A stretch of 64,000 nt of DNA, taken from Pseudoduganella danionis (GTDB taxonomy: Bacteria; Pseudomonadota; Gammaproteobacteria; Burkholderiales; Burkholderiaceae_D). Positions within the stretch are counted from its first letter, which is position 1, and the number at the start of each line of letters is the position of its first letter. The notes under the pieces were generated by a model. The model saw only the letters and a program-made list of their open reading frames with translations. It was not told the DNA's origin and made no database searches. The DNA is taken from NCBI RefSeq assembly GCF_009720775.1, contig NZ_WNKW01000001.1:310001-374000 (forward strand), written 5' to 3'. This document shows positions 17,987-26,752 of this stretch, in pieces. Made by a program: the position numbers and the translations under genes.

Positions 17987-19723
17987 ATGCGCGCCTCACG
18001 ATTTTTTATTTCCACGCTTAAAGAAGCTCCTTCCGACGCCGAGATCGTCAGCCACCAGCTGATGATGCGCGCCGGCATGATCAAACGCCTCGGTTCCGGT
18101 ATCTATACCTATATGCCTATGGGCCTGCGCATCATCCGTAAAGTCGAAGCCATCATACGTGAAGAGATGAACAAGGCCGGCGCTATCGAGTTGCTGATGC
18201 CGCTGGTACAGCCAGCCGAACTGTGGCAGGAGACTGGCCGCTGGGACAAAATGGGCCCGGAACTGCTGCGTGTCAAAGACCGCCACGGCCGTGACTTCGC
18301 CATCCAGCCGACTTCGGAAGAGGTGATTACCGACGTGGTCCGTACGGAAATCAAATCCTACCGTCAGCTGCCGTTGAATTTTTACCACATCCAGACCAAG
18401 TTCCGCGACGAGCGTCGTCCACGCTTCGGTCTGATGCGTGGCCGCGAGTTCACCATGAAGGATGCCTATTCCTTCGACCGCGATCAGGCCGGCATGCAGC
18501 AGTCCTACCAGCGCATGTTCGACGCCTACGTGTCCATCTTCAACCGCTTCGGCCTGAAATTCCGCGCCGTGGCGGCCGATAACGGCGCCATCGGCGGTAC
18601 CGGTTCGCACGAATTCCACGTGATCGCCAGCACCGGCGAAGACGCGCTGGTGTACTGCGCCGATTCCGATTACGCCGCCAATATGGAAGCGGCCGAAGCG
18701 CTGCCGCTGGTCGCCAGCCGTCCGGCCGCTGCCGAAGCGCTGACCAAGGTCGCCACGCCTGACGCCACCAAGTGTGAAACCGTGGCCGAACAGCTCAAGC
18801 TCGATCTGAGCCGTACCGTGAAAACCATTGCCCTGACGGTGGAAACGGAAACCGACGGCAAACTGACTAAACAGTATTTCATGTTGCTGTTGCGTGGCGA
18901 CCACGAACTGAACGAAGTCAAGGTTAACAAAGTGGCCGGTCTGGGCGCTTACCGTTTCTCGACCGAAGCGGAAATTCTGGAAGTCTACGGCTGCGTACCG
19001 GGCTATCTGGGCCCGGTCGGCACCAAGGCGCCAGTCACCGTGGTGGCGGATCGCACCGTGGCCAACATGGCCGACTTCGTCTGCGGCGCGAATGACGCCG
19101 GTTTCCACTACACGGGCGCCAACTGGGGCCGCGATACGGCCGAGCCTAGCATCGTCGCCGACCTGCGTAACGTGGTCGCTGGCGACGCTTCGCCGGACGG
19201 CAAAGGCGTGCTGGCCATCGAGCGCGGCATCGAAGTGGGCCACGTATTCCAGCTGGGTACGGCCTATTCGGAATCGATGAAAGCTACCTTCCTCGACGAA
19301 AACGGCAAACCTGCGCCGCTGCAGATGGGCTGCTACGGTATCGGCGTGACGCGTATTCTGGGCGCCGCCATTGAGCAGAACTTCGATGACAAGGGCATCA
19401 TCTGGCCAGCCGCGCTGGCGCCGTTCGAGCTGGTGCTGTGCCCTATGGGTATGGACCGCAGCGAAGCCGTCAAGGAAACCACCGAGCGCCTGTATGCAGA
19501 AGCCGTGGCGGCTGGCATCGACGTGATTCTGGACGACCGTGGTCTGCGTCCGGGCGGCATGTTTGCTGACTGGGAACTGATCGGCGTACCGCACCGTGTG
19601 GTGATTGGCGACCGTGGCCTGAAAGAAGGCAATCTGGAATACCAGGGCCGTCGCGATACCGAAGCGACTGCCGTGCCGGTGGCCGATGTGATCAGCTTCA
19701 TCAAAGGCAAGATCGCAGCGTGA
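17987..19723 (+). CDS. proS: Prolyl-tRNA synthetase
   Basis: ProS charges tRNA-Pro with proline. The 578-residue protein is of the bacterial type with the editing (INS) domain inserted roughly between residues 225 and 400. Class II motifs are visible: motif 1 near [14 protein letters not shown], motif 2 as [20 protein letters not shown], and motif 3 as [17 protein letters not shown]. The anticodon-binding domain forms the C-terminus ([21 protein letters not shown]). Its TGA overlaps the GTG start of the lytic transglycosylase gene. Confidence 0.97.
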   Translation: MRASRFFISTLKEAPSDAEIVSHQLMMRAGMIKRLGSGIYTYMPMGLRIIRKVEAIIREEMNKAGAIELLMPLVQPAELWQETGRWDKMGPELLRVKDRHGRDFAIQPTSEEVITDVVRTEIKSYRQLPLNFYHIQTKFRDERRPRFGLMRGREFTMKDAYSFDRDQAGMQQSYQRMFDAYVSIFNRFGLKFRAVAADNGAIGGTGSHEFHVIASTGEDALVYCADSDYAANMEAAEALPLVASRPAAAEALTKVATPDATKCETVAEQLKLDLSRTVKTIALTVETETDGKLTKQYFMLLLRGDHELNEVKVNKVAGLGAYRFSTEAEILEVYGCVPGYLGPVGTKAPVTVVADRTVANMADFVCGANDAGFHYTGANWGRDTAEPSIVADLRNVVAGDASPDGKGVLAIERGIEVGHVFQLGTAYSESMKATFLDENGKPAPLQMGCYGIGVTRILGAAIEQNFDDKGIIWPAALAPFELVLCPMGMDRSEAVKETTERLYAEAVAAGIDVILDDRGLRPGGMFADWELIGVPHRVVIGDRGLKEGNLEYQGRRDTEATAVPVADVISFIKGKIAA

Positions 19724-20382
19724 AACGGCAACGCAGGCTAGTGCGCTGGGGCGCTGCGGCAGTGTTACTGGCCGCAACGCTGCCCGCGCTGGCCGGCAAC
19801 CAGAAGGAAGAAGCGCTGGCCGACTCCGTGCGGCTGGCGCTGGCGAACGCGATCCGCGATGCGGCGCCACCCCAGCCGAGCTTCCGCACGGAAGCGGAGC
19901 GTCAGCGCTACCAGCAATGGCTGGAGCAGATGTCGGCACGCCTGCAGCGGCGCCTGCCCGATCACCAGACCCGTACTGAATTCCTCGCCACCGTGTGGTA
20001 TGAAGCGCGCCGTGCCGGACTCGATCCGGCCATGGTGCTGGGCCTGATACAGGTGGAATCGGCCTATCGTAAATATGCCGTGTCGATGGTGGGCGCGCGC
20101 GGCTATATGCAGGTAATGCCGTTCTGGACCAGCGTGATCGGCGACCATAATCGCAGCGCGCTATTTAATATGCAGACCAATCTGCGCTATGGCTGCGCCA
20201 TCCTGCGCATGTATCTGGACATGGAAGCAGGCAATCTGTTTCTGGCGCTGGGCCGCTACAACGGCAGCCGCGGCAAGTCCGATTATCCGAATGCCGTACT
20301 GGCAGCATGGAACCACTGGAAGCTGCCCGCCGAAATAGGCAACGCGATCGCGCCGCGCATGGCAGTGGGTAATGCGCGCTAG
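19720..20382 (+). CDS. Lytic transglycosylase domain protein (SLT family 1)
   Basis: The 220-residue protein begins with a GTG overlapping the proS stop (GTGA). It has a signal peptide ([19 protein letters not shown]). The SLT domain carries the catalytic glutamate, Glu113, in [14 protein letters not shown], then [12 protein letters not shown] and the [13 protein letters not shown] and [10 protein letters not shown] motifs. It should cleave peptidoglycan in the periplasm. Translational coupling to proS is implied by the overlap. Confidence 0.92.
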   Translation: MKRQRRLVRWGAAAVLLAATLPALAGNQKEEALADSVRLALANAIRDAAPPQPSFRTEAERQRYQQWLEQMSARLQRRLPDHQTRTEFLATVWYEARRAGLDPAMVLGLIQVESAYRKYAVSMVGARGYMQVMPFWTSVIGDHNRSALFNMQTNLRYGCAILRMYLDMEAGNLFLALGRYNGSRGKSDYPNAVLAAWNHWKLPAEIGNAIAPRMAVGNAR

Positions 20383-20394
20383 CCGGCTACTTGC

Positions 20395-20499
20395 TTACTG
20401 ACCGCGCGCCGCATCAGGTGCGACGATATTCACGACCTGAACCAGCGTCTGCGTGTGCAGTTCATAGAGGATGTTGCTGTCGAAAAGGACTAGCGCCAT
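20395..20499 (-). pseudogene. Truncated PIN-domain (VapC-like) toxin remnant
   Basis: The frame begins MALVLFDSNILYELHTQTL, which matches the first strand and catalytic Asp region of PIN-domain toxins. It then stops after only 34 codons, where about 130 are normal. Its start overlaps the end of the antitoxin-like gene by 10 bp, the usual toxin-antitoxin arrangement. The rest of the toxin is missing, so this is a decayed gene. Confidence 0.6.
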
Positions 20500-20690
20500 T
20501 CAGCCCTCAGAGCGCGCTGATAATCCAGTCCATCTGCAGGAATGTCTTCCCGTTCTGCCCACAAGCCGGCGATCTTCCGGAGTGCAGCCATGCGGCGGGC
20601 ACGAGCTTGCTCTATGGTTTCTTCTTGGGCGACGGGGCTCTCGCAGCGGGCCTTTGCTGGTGTTTCGTGAGGACGGTTTAGCCTAGCCAT
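20490..20690 (-). CDS. Orphan antitoxin-like protein next to broken toxin
   Basis: The 66-residue protein ends IAGLWAEREDIPADGLDYQR followed by ALRAEWR. This C-terminal toxin-binding tail (W-x-x-R-D-D-I-P-x-D-G) is found in antitoxins of VapB-like PIN-toxin pairs. The N-terminal part (MARLNRPHETPAKARCESP) shows no obvious ribbon-helix-helix or AbrB domain, so the DNA-binding part may be lost. A PIN toxin fragment overlaps its 3' end. An inverted repeat lies at 20708-20724 just upstream and could be an old operator. The gene is probably non-functional or orphaned. Confidence 0.6.
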   Translation of the reverse strand: MARLNRPHETPAKARCESPVAQEETIEQARARRMAALRKIAGLWAEREDIPADGLDYQRALRAEWR

Positions 20691-20707
20691 GGCGGCCTCG
20701 CACTAAT

Positions 20708-20724
20708 CTGGATGATTTATCCAG
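20708..20724. promoter_or_regulatory. Inverted repeat upstream of antitoxin
   Basis: CTGGAT (20708-20713) and ATCCAG (20719-20724) are separated by 5 bp, 18 bp upstream of the antitoxin start. Such sites are typical autoregulatory operators of toxin-antitoxin operons. Six-base arms can also arise by chance. Confidence 0.4.
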
Positions 20725-20866
20725 TCTAGCCGAATTGCGCCGGTCCGGCATCGTTGCCGCTAAGTGTGGAGTTTGAAATTCGGGGTGGTGTTTGACGGCG
20801 CTCAAAGGAGTAAGCGGAGTCGGCAGAAGGTTGCGCGGAAGGGATGGAAACGCAACAAGGGGAATT

Positions 20867-20895
20867 CTGTAACCCTTTGATTTAAAGGGTTACAG
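20867..20895. terminator. 12-bp hairpin downstream of SWIB gene
   Basis: CTGTAACCCTTT (20867-20878) and AAAGGGTTACAG (20884-20895) pair perfectly around a 5-base loop. The hairpin lies 13 bp downstream of the SWIB gene end. It lacks a run of T on either side, so it is a possible terminator or 3' stabiliser. The remaining sequence between 20725 and 20866 shows nothing recognisable. Confidence 0.5.
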
Positions 20896-20908
20896 CGCAG
20901 TACTGCGA

Positions 20909-21298
20909 TTACTTCAGGTGGTCGGAAATGAGCTTGGTCATTTCGAACATGGACACCTGAGCTTTGCCGCCGAATACAGCTTTCAGCTTGTCGTCGGCAT
21001 TGATCATGCGGCGGTTGGCCGGATCTTGCAGGTCGAGCTTCTTGATGTAATCCCAGACTTTTTTGGTGACTTCAGTGCGTGGCAGCGGAGCTGCGCCCAC
21101 CACGGCGGCCAGTGCGGCCGATGGGGTCATGGCCTTCATGAAGGCGGCGTTGGGTTTGCGCGGTGCGGCCGGCGCTTTTTTCACTGCGGCAGGCTTGGCG
21201 GCTGCTGCCTTGGCTGGTGCGGCTTTCTTCGCGGCTGCCGGTTTAGCGGCCGCAGCTTTCTTAGCGGGTGCTGCTGGGGTTTTTTTGGCTGTTGCCAT
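20909..21298 (-). CDS. SWIB/MDM2 domain protein with histone-like N-terminus
   Basis: The 129-residue protein has an N-terminal tail of about 48 residues made of Ala, Lys and Pro (AKKAAAAKPAAAKKAAPAKA). A SWIB domain follows (PSAALAAVVGAAPLPRTEVT, then KKVWDYIKKLDLQDP, RRMINADDKLKAVFGG and FEMTKLISDHLK). SWIB domains in bacteria occur in chlamydiae and many beta/gammaproteobacteria; a chromatin-type role is suspected but not proven. The tail resembles the repeats of the histone H1-like protein at 35971-37176. A strong AAGGAGG precedes the ATG. Confidence 0.9.
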   Translation of the reverse strand: MATAKKTPAAPAKKAAAAKPAAAKKAAPAKAAAAKPAAVKKAPAAPRKPNAAFMKAMTPSAALAAVVGAAPLPRTEVTKKVWDYIKKLDLQDPANRRMINADDKLKAVFGGKAQVSMFEMTKLISDHLK

Positions 21299-21449
21299 AT
21301 TCGAGCCTCCTTAACGAACACATGGAAAAATTGCGCAATTGATCGCACCGGTTAATATTGGTGGTGATTTGCGGTATGTGCAAGTGTTTTTCGCGTTTTT
21401 TCCCGGAAACACCACGTAAACACGGGCTTTCCCGAGGGAGGCACAACGT

Positions 21450-21475
21450 TGCGGGGCGTTTTGCCCCGCATTTTT
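21450..21475 (+). terminator. Rho-independent terminator oriented on + strand
   Basis: TGCGGGGC (21450-21457) and GCCCCGCA (21463-21470) form an 8 bp stem with a GTTTT loop, followed by TTTTT. The T-run is on the + strand, yet both flanking genes (SWIB and ffh) are on the minus strand. It may still serve as a weaker stop for ffh transcripts. Otherwise it implies a short + strand transcript from the SWIB upstream region. Confidence 0.55.
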
Positions 21476-21491
21476 CTACTTATGGCTTTGC

Positions 21492-22859
21492 CTAGCGCAT
21501 GCCCGGCATCATGCCCTTCATCGAGCGCATCATCTTCATCATGCCGCCGCCCGAGAGCTTTTTCATCATGGTCTGCATCTGCTCGAACTGGGTCAGCATG
21601 CGGTTCACTTCCTGCACCTGCACGCCGGCACCGGCGGCAATACGGCGCTTGCGGGTGGCTTTGATCAGCTCCGGCTTGGCGCGTTCCTGCGGCGTCATCG
21701 AGTCGATAATGCCGACCATGCGGCGTACCTGCTTGTCCGCCTGATCCATGTTGGCGCCGTTGGCGGCCTGCTGGAACTGGGCTGGCAGCTTGTCCATCAG
21801 ATTGGCCATGCCGCCCATTTTCTTCATCTGGCCCAGTTGTGCCTTGAAGTCGTTCATGTCGAACTTGCCGCCCACCTTGATCTTGTTGGCCAGATCGGCA
21901 GCGGCCTTGCTGTCCACGCCTTTGCGCGCTTCTTCCACCAGCGCCAGAATGTCGCCCATGCCCAGCACGCGGTTGGCCATACGGGTAGGGTCGAACGCTT
22001 CCAGACCGTCGAGCTTTTCCGACACACCGGCAAACTTGATCGGCTTGCCCGTAATGTGGCGCACCGACAGCGCCGCACCACCGCGCGAATCGCCATCGAG
22101 CTTGGTCAGCACGATACCGGTCAGCGGCAGCGCATCGTTAAAGGCCTTGGCCGTGTTGATGGCATCCTGACCCAGCATGGCATCGACCACGAACAGGGTT
22201 TCGATAGGTTTGACGGCGCTGTGCACGGCAGCGATTTCGCGCATCATCTCTTCATCGATACCGAGACGGCCGGCCGTATCGATAATCAGCACATCGTGGT
22301 AGTGCTTCTTGGCCCAGTCCAGCGCAGCGAGGGCGATATCGACTGGCTTGTCCTGTGCGGTGGAAGGGAAGAAATCGGCGCCAACCTGGCCCGTGACCGA
22401 TTGCAACTGGGCGATAGCGGCCGGACGATACACGTCGGCCGACACCGTCAGCACTTTTTTCTTCTTCTCTTCTTTGAGGTATTTGGCCAGCTTACCGACC
22501 GTGGTGGTTTTACCCACACCCTGCAGACCGGCCATCAGGATGATGGCGGGCGGCTGCTGGGCGAAGCTGAGCTGGGTGGCTTCCGCGCCCAGATCGGCGC
22601 CCATCAGGGCGGCCAGTTCGCGCTGCACCACGCCGACCAGCGCCTGACCCGGCGACAGCGAGGCGATGACTTCTTCACCCAGCGCTTTTTCTTTGACGCG
22701 GGCGATAAATTCGCGCACGGCTGGCAGGGCCACGTCGGCTTCGAGCAGGGCCATGCGCACTTCGCGCAGCATTTCGGCGGTGTTGGCTTCCGTCAGGCGG
22801 GCCTCGCCGCGCATGGTTTTAACGACCTTGGCAAGGCGTTGGGTAAGATTGTCTAGCAT
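21492..22859 (-). CDS. ffh: Signal recognition particle protein Ffh
   Basis: Ffh binds 4.5S RNA and targets membrane proteins to FtsY and the Sec translocon. The 455-residue protein has the N domain (LTQRLAKVVKTMRGEARLTE), the G domain with P-loop GLQGVGKTTTVGKLA near residues 105-120, DTAGRLGIDEEMM and TKLDGDSRGGAALS, and the Met-rich M domain at the C-terminus (MMKKLSGGGMMKMMRSMKGM). The ffs RNA gene is not seen here. Only 160 bp separate its start from the divergent ABC transporter genes. Confidence 0.97.
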   Translation of the reverse strand: MLDNLTQRLAKVVKTMRGEARLTEANTAEMLREVRMALLEADVALPAVREFIARVKEKALGEEVIASLSPGQALVGVVQRELAALMGADLGAEATQLSFAQQPPAIILMAGLQGVGKTTTVGKLAKYLKEEKKKKVLTVSADVYRPAAIAQLQSVTGQVGADFFPSTAQDKPVDIALAALDWAKKHYHDVLIIDTAGRLGIDEEMMREIAAVHSAVKPIETLFVVDAMLGQDAINTAKAFNDALPLTGIVLTKLDGDSRGGAALSVRHITGKPIKFAGVSEKLDGLEAFDPTRMANRVLGMGDILALVEEARKGVDSKAAADLANKIKVGGKFDMNDFKAQLGQMKKMGGMANLMDKLPAQFQQAANGANMDQADKQVRRMVGIIDSMTPQERAKPELIKATRKRRIAAGAGVQVQEVNRMLTQFEQMQTMMKKLSGGGMMKMMRSMKGMMPGMR

Positions 22860-23022
22860 GATGAACCCGGATTAAAACAGTGGCCGCCATTTTACCCCAT
22901 CCACTGCGACTAGTCCCCCGACACGGAGGCGCTTATGGTTTATATTCTTGTATGGAAACAGACAGCGCAGCGCAAGCTGTTGGTATGATGCAGTGATCAC
23001 AAGAATCGGGAGGATGAACACG

Positions 23023-24006
23023 ATGAAACGTACGATCTGGTGGAAGACGCTGGCGCTGGGCGCCCTGATGACGGCGCAAGCCTTGACCCCGGCACAGGCG
23101 CAGGAAGTGGTGCGACTGGGGAATCTGAAATTCGCCCACTACGGCGCGGTCTCTTATATTAAGGAGATTGCTCCCAAATGCGGCATCAAGGTGGAGGAGC
23201 GCGTGTTCGCCAAAGGCCTGGATGTGATGCAGGGGATCATCGCGGGCGAGCTCGATGTCGGCACCACGGCGTCGGAAGCAGCGATTTCGGGCCGTGCCAG
23301 CGGCGCGCCCATCGTGGTGGTGGCCGGCTTTGCCAAGGGCGGTGCGCGGCTGGTCAGCCGCGCCGATCTGAAACTCAAATCCGTCAAGGACCTCAAGGGC
23401 AAACGCGTGGGCGTGACCCGTGGCGGCATCCAGGAAGTGCTGCTGCTGGCCGAGCTGCAGACGGCGGGGCTGTCGGCATCCGACCAGCCGGGCAAGGATG
23501 TGCAGCTGATCTATCTGCCTTTCGCTGACCTGAATCAGGCGCTGATCGGCAAGAACATCGACGCCATGATGAACTCCGAGCCGCAGTCTTCGCAGGCCAT
23601 CAACAAGGGCTTTGGCACGGAAATCATCAAGCCTTACGACACGCCTATCGGCGAACCTATCCGCACCATGGTGATGACGGAGAAGTTCTATAAAGAGAAG
23701 CGCCCGCTGGCCGAGAAATTCATGCGCTGCTTCGTCGAAGCTACCAAGACCTTTATCGAACAGCCGGCGCTGGCCGAAAAATATGTGCGCGAAACCGTGT
23801 TCAAAGGCCAGATCACCAAGGATGATTTCGACGATGCCATCGGCAATTCGCCGTATTCCTATGACATCACGCCGGAACACATCCAGATCACCACGGACGT
23901 GATGTTCAAGACCGGCGTAGGGCGCATGGCCAAACCGCCGGCTGCCAAAGAGTGGGTCAAGACCGACCTGCTGGACGCGGCCAAGAAAAGCGTGGGCGTT
24001 AAATAA
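23023..24006 (+). CDS. ABC transporter substrate-binding protein (NitT/TauT type)
   Basis: This is a periplasmic binding protein of the NMT1/SsuA-like class. I start at MKRTIWWKTL (ATG 23023), 9 bp after GGGAGG; an ATG at 23014 abuts that site and is less likely. The signal peptide ends at TPAQAQ. The mature part shows GIKVEERVFAKGLDVMQGII, GELDVGTTASEAAIS, VVVAGFAKGGARLVS and LKGKRVGVTRGG, as in sulfonate, nitrate or thiamine-precursor binding proteins. The ligand cannot be told from sequence. The permease ATG overlaps its stop by one base. Confidence 0.88.
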   Translation: MKRTIWWKTLALGALMTAQALTPAQAQEVVRLGNLKFAHYGAVSYIKEIAPKCGIKVEERVFAKGLDVMQGIIAGELDVGTTASEAAISGRASGAPIVVVAGFAKGGARLVSRADLKLKSVKDLKGKRVGVTRGGIQEVLLLAELQTAGLSASDQPGKDVQLIYLPFADLNQALIGKNIDAMMNSEPQSSQAINKGFGTEIIKPYDTPIGEPIRTMVMTEKFYKEKRPLAEKFMRCFVEATKTFIEQPALAEKYVRETVFKGQITKDDFDDAIGNSPYSYDITPEHIQITTDVMFKTGVGRMAKPPAAKEWVKTDLLDAAKKSVGVK

Positions 24007-24845
24007 TGGCCGGGGCGGCGCGCAAAGCAGGGCAGGGCTGGCGGCAGCTGGTGGTGGGCATGATCGTGCCCGTCATCGTGATCGCCATCTGGCAATTGGC
24101 CGCGACTCAGGGCTGGGCCAATCCGCAGATGCTGCCTTCGCCGCTGGCGGTGGCCGAGCGCTGGCTGGCCTATCTGCTGCCCGTGCAGCCGTATAGCGCG
24201 GAGCAGGGTAGCTGGCTGGCGTGGGCGGTATCGGGTGAGCTGATTCTCGATGCGCTGGGTAGCCTGTACCGCGTGGCGCTGGGCTTTGCCATAGGCGCGG
24301 CGCTGGCGCTGCCACTGGGCCTGCTGATGGGCGCCAGCCCGCTGGTATATGCCTGGTTTAACCCGCTGATGCAGCTGCTGCGCCCTATCCCGCCCATCGC
24401 CTATATTCCCCTGTCCATCCTGTGGTTCGGGCTGGGGAATGCACCGGCCGTGTTCCTGATCGTGCTCGGTGCCTTCTTCCCGGTGCTGATGAATACCATC
24501 GCCGGAGTACGGCAGGTGGACGGTATCTATCTACGCGCGGCGCGCAATCTGGGCGCCAGCGGCAGCACGCTGTTCATCCGCGTGATTCTTCCCGCTGCCG
24601 TGCCCTATATATTGTCGGGCGTACGTATCGGTATCGGCACTGCCTTCATCGTGGTGATCGTGTCCGAGATGATCGCCGTGAACAATGGCCTCGGTTTCCG
24701 CATCCTGGAAGCGCGCGAGTACTTCTGGTCGGACAAGATCATGGCTGGCATGATCACCATCGGTCTGCTGGGGCTGGCCATCGATAGCGCCGTCAACAAA
24801 CTGAATAACTATCTGCTGCGCTGGCACCGCGGTCTGGAGAACTAA
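24006..24845 (+). CDS. ABC transporter permease (SsuC/TauC type)
   Basis: The 279-residue inner-membrane protein has about six spans. The permease signature near residues 170-200 reads EAA-like YLRAARNLGASGSTLFIRVI LPAAVP (split here only for display), which contacts the ATPase. The motifs PIPPIAYIPLSILWFGLG and AFIVVIVSEMIAVNNGLG are typical of the NitT/TauT family. It overlaps the binding protein gene by one base and the ATPase gene by one base, so the three are one operon. Confidence 0.92.
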   Translation: MAGAARKAGQGWRQLVVGMIVPVIVIAIWQLAATQGWANPQMLPSPLAVAERWLAYLLPVQPYSAEQGSWLAWAVSGELILDALGSLYRVALGFAIGAALALPLGLLMGASPLVYAWFNPLMQLLRPIPPIAYIPLSILWFGLGNAPAVFLIVLGAFFPVLMNTIAGVRQVDGIYLRAARNLGASGSTLFIRVILPAAVPYILSGVRIGIGTAFIVVIVSEMIAVNNGLGFRILEAREYFWSDKIMAGMITIGLLGLAIDSAVNKLNNYLLRWHRGLEN

Positions 24846-25642
24846 TGGATAGCGCACATATCAGCGTGGCACATGTCAGCAAGGTGTTCCAGACGGACGA
24901 ACGCGCCGTGGTGGCCCTGCAGGACATCAATCTGGAAATTCCGCGCGGCCAGTTCGTCTGCCTGCTGGGCCCTTCGGGCTGCGGCAAATCCACCCTGCTC
25001 AATGCGATTGCCGGCTTTGCCCCGCCCAGCAGCGGCAGCATCGTGGCCGATGGTCAGGCGGTGACGGCACCGGGGCCGGAACGCGGCATGGTGTTTCAGG
25101 AATATGCGCTCTTCCCCTGGATGACGGTGGCGGAAAATATCGCTTTCGGCTTGCAGATCAAGGGCTTAGCCAAGGCCGAGATCAACGCGACGGTGGATCG
25201 GCTGCTGGCCATGCTGTCGCTGAGCGACTTCCGCAGCCGCTATCCGAAAGATTTATCGGGCGGCATGCGCCAGCGGGTGGCCATCGCCCGCGTGCTGGCG
25301 CTCGATTCGCCCATCATGCTGATGGACGAGCCGTTCGGCGCGCTCGATGCGCTGACCCGGCGCAATCTGCAGGACGAGCTGCTGCGCATCTGGGCCGAGC
25401 TGAAAAAGACCATCATCTTCGTCACCCACAGCATAGAGGAAGCCATCTACCTGGCCGACCGCATCATCGTCATGACCTACCGCCCCGGCACCGTCAAGCG
25501 CGACCTGATGGTGGAACTGCCGCGCATGCGCGATCCGGCCGCGGCGGAATTCAATGCGCTCAAGCGCGAACTGGGGCAGCTGGTGATGGAAGAACAGCAG
25601 CGCCACCATAACGATGAACTGCGCATGGCTGCCGTGGACTGA
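24845..25642 (+). CDS. ABC transporter ATP-binding protein (SsuB/TauB type)
   Basis: The 265-residue ATPase energises the preceding permease. Walker A is GPSGCGKST (42-50), the Q-loop is MVFQEYALFPWM, the signature is LSGGMRQRVAIARVLA, and Walker B is IMLMDEPFGALD, with the H-loop in FVTHSIEEAIYLADRI. These are standard for the NitT/TauT subfamily. The gene starts one base inside the permease stop. The next gene, ccsA, begins 22 bp later and may be read through. Confidence 0.93.
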   Translation: MDSAHISVAHVSKVFQTDERAVVALQDINLEIPRGQFVCLLGPSGCGKSTLLNAIAGFAPPSSGSIVADGQAVTAPGPERGMVFQEYALFPWMTVAENIAFGLQIKGLAKAEINATVDRLLAMLSLSDFRSRYPKDLSGGMRQRVAIARVLALDSPIMLMDEPFGALDALTRRNLQDELLRIWAELKKTIIFVTHSIEEAIYLADRIIVMTYRPGTVKRDLMVELPRMRDPAAAEFNALKRELGQLVMEEQQRHHNDELRMAAVD

Positions 25643-25664
25643 GCGATAGTGTAAACTGGGGCTT

Positions 25665-26468
25665 ATGCAGAATTTCCTACTCATCGCAGCCATCGTGCTG
25701 TACCTCGTATGTGCGGCGCTGCCATCGCGCCGTGCCGGTTTGATTTCCGCCATGACGGCGCTGGCCTGGCTGCTGCATGGCGCCGGTCTGTGGTTCGATC
25801 TGGCCACTGTCGGCACCATCCGTCTCGGCTTTGCCGCCATGCTGTCGTCCGCGCTGTGGGTGTCAGTCGCGGCCTACTGGGTGGAGAACCGCAACTTCAG
25901 TCTGGACAGCATGCGCCATCTGGTCATGCCGAATGCCGCGCTGGTCGTTGCGCTGCAGGTGGGCTTCCCCGGCAGTGTGATCGCGCTGGAAGATAAGTCG
26001 CCCCTGTTCGGCTGGCATATCGCGATTGCCACCATGGCCTACAGCACGCTGACCGTCGCTGCCTTCCATGCCGTGCTGATGGCGCTGCAGGAGCGCCACC
26101 TGCACGCGGCCACCCAGCGCAAAACCTTCCTGACGAATGCGCTGGATCAGTTGCCGGCCTTGCTGACCATGGAAAAGCTGTTGTTCCGTATGATCAGTTT
26201 CGGCTTTGCGCTGCTCAGCCTGACCGTGTTTTCTGGCATCGTGTTCTCGGAACAGGTGTTCGGCCAGGCCCTCAAGTGGGACCATAAATCCGTCTTTACG
26301 CTGCTGTCATGGCTGCTGTTTGCCGCCCTGCTGGCCGGCCGCCGCTTCCGTGGCTGGCGTGGCCGCACGGCGCTGAGCTTCACGCTGGCCGGTTTCGCCA
26401 CGCTGCTGCTGGCCTATGTGGGCAGCCGCTTTGTGCTGGAAGTACTGCTGCACAAGGGGGCGATATGA
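25665..26468 (+). CDS. Cytochrome c assembly family (CcsA/YpjD-like) membrane protein
   Basis: The 267-residue protein has about eight predicted membrane helices. It resembles YpjD, the CcsA-like inner-membrane protein found next to ffh in many proteobacteria. Visible features include GWHIAIATMAYSTLTVAAFHAV and KWDHKSVFTLLSWLLFAALLAGR, regions where related proteins have heme-linked histidines. Its exact role is unclear. In this window it is separated from ffh by the three-gene ABC cassette. Its TGA overlaps the ATG of the next gene (ATGA). Confidence 0.85.
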   Translation: MQNFLLIAAIVLYLVCAALPSRRAGLISAMTALAWLLHGAGLWFDLATVGTIRLGFAAMLSSALWVSVAAYWVENRNFSLDSMRHLVMPNAALVVALQVGFPGSVIALEDKSPLFGWHIAIATMAYSTLTVAAFHAVLMALQERHLHAATQRKTFLTNALDQLPALLTMEKLLFRMISFGFALLSLTVFSGIVFSEQVFGQALKWDHKSVFTLLSWLLFAALLAGRRFRGWRGRTALSFTLAGFATLLLAYVGSRFVLEVLLHKGAI

Positions 26469-26746
26469 GCCGTCTGCTGTTCTGGCTGGCGCTGATCTTC
26501 TTGGTCGGTTTCGCCATCCGTAGCAAGATCCGCGAGGCGCAGAAGCGTCAGCAGCCGTTCAATCAGCCGCCGCCGGCCGGTGCCGGCCCGGCCCCTGGCC
26601 CCGCTGCGCGCCAGCACGGCAACGCCGAAATCGAGACCATGCTGCAATGCGCCCACTGCGGCGTGTTCTATCCCGCTTCCGAAACGGTGCAGGCGCGCGG
26701 ACGCGACTACTGCAGCGCAGCCCACGCGGCCATGCCGCCGGCCTGA
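26465..26746 (+). CDS. PP0621 family protein
   Basis: The 93-residue protein has an N-terminal membrane anchor (MSRLLFWLALIFLVGFAIRS), a Gln/Pro-rich linker, and a C-terminal zinc-ribbon-like part. The latter reads MLQCAHCGVFYPASETVQAR followed by GRDYCSAAH. It matches the PP0621 family, often next to pilSR and ccsA-like genes. The ATG at 26465 overlaps the upstream stop. The function is unknown. A longer frame to 26309 lies inside ccsA. Confidence 0.85.
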   Translation: MSRLLFWLALIFLVGFAIRSKIREAQKRQQPFNQPPPAGAGPAPGPAARQHGNAEIETMLQCAHCGVFYPASETVQARGRDYCSAAHAAMPPA

Positions 26747-26752
26747 TCCAGC

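Noticed and set aside
21299-21491. 4.5S RNA gene near ffh
   Set aside because: The conserved GGAAGGAAGCAGCC-like loop of the SRP RNA is not present.
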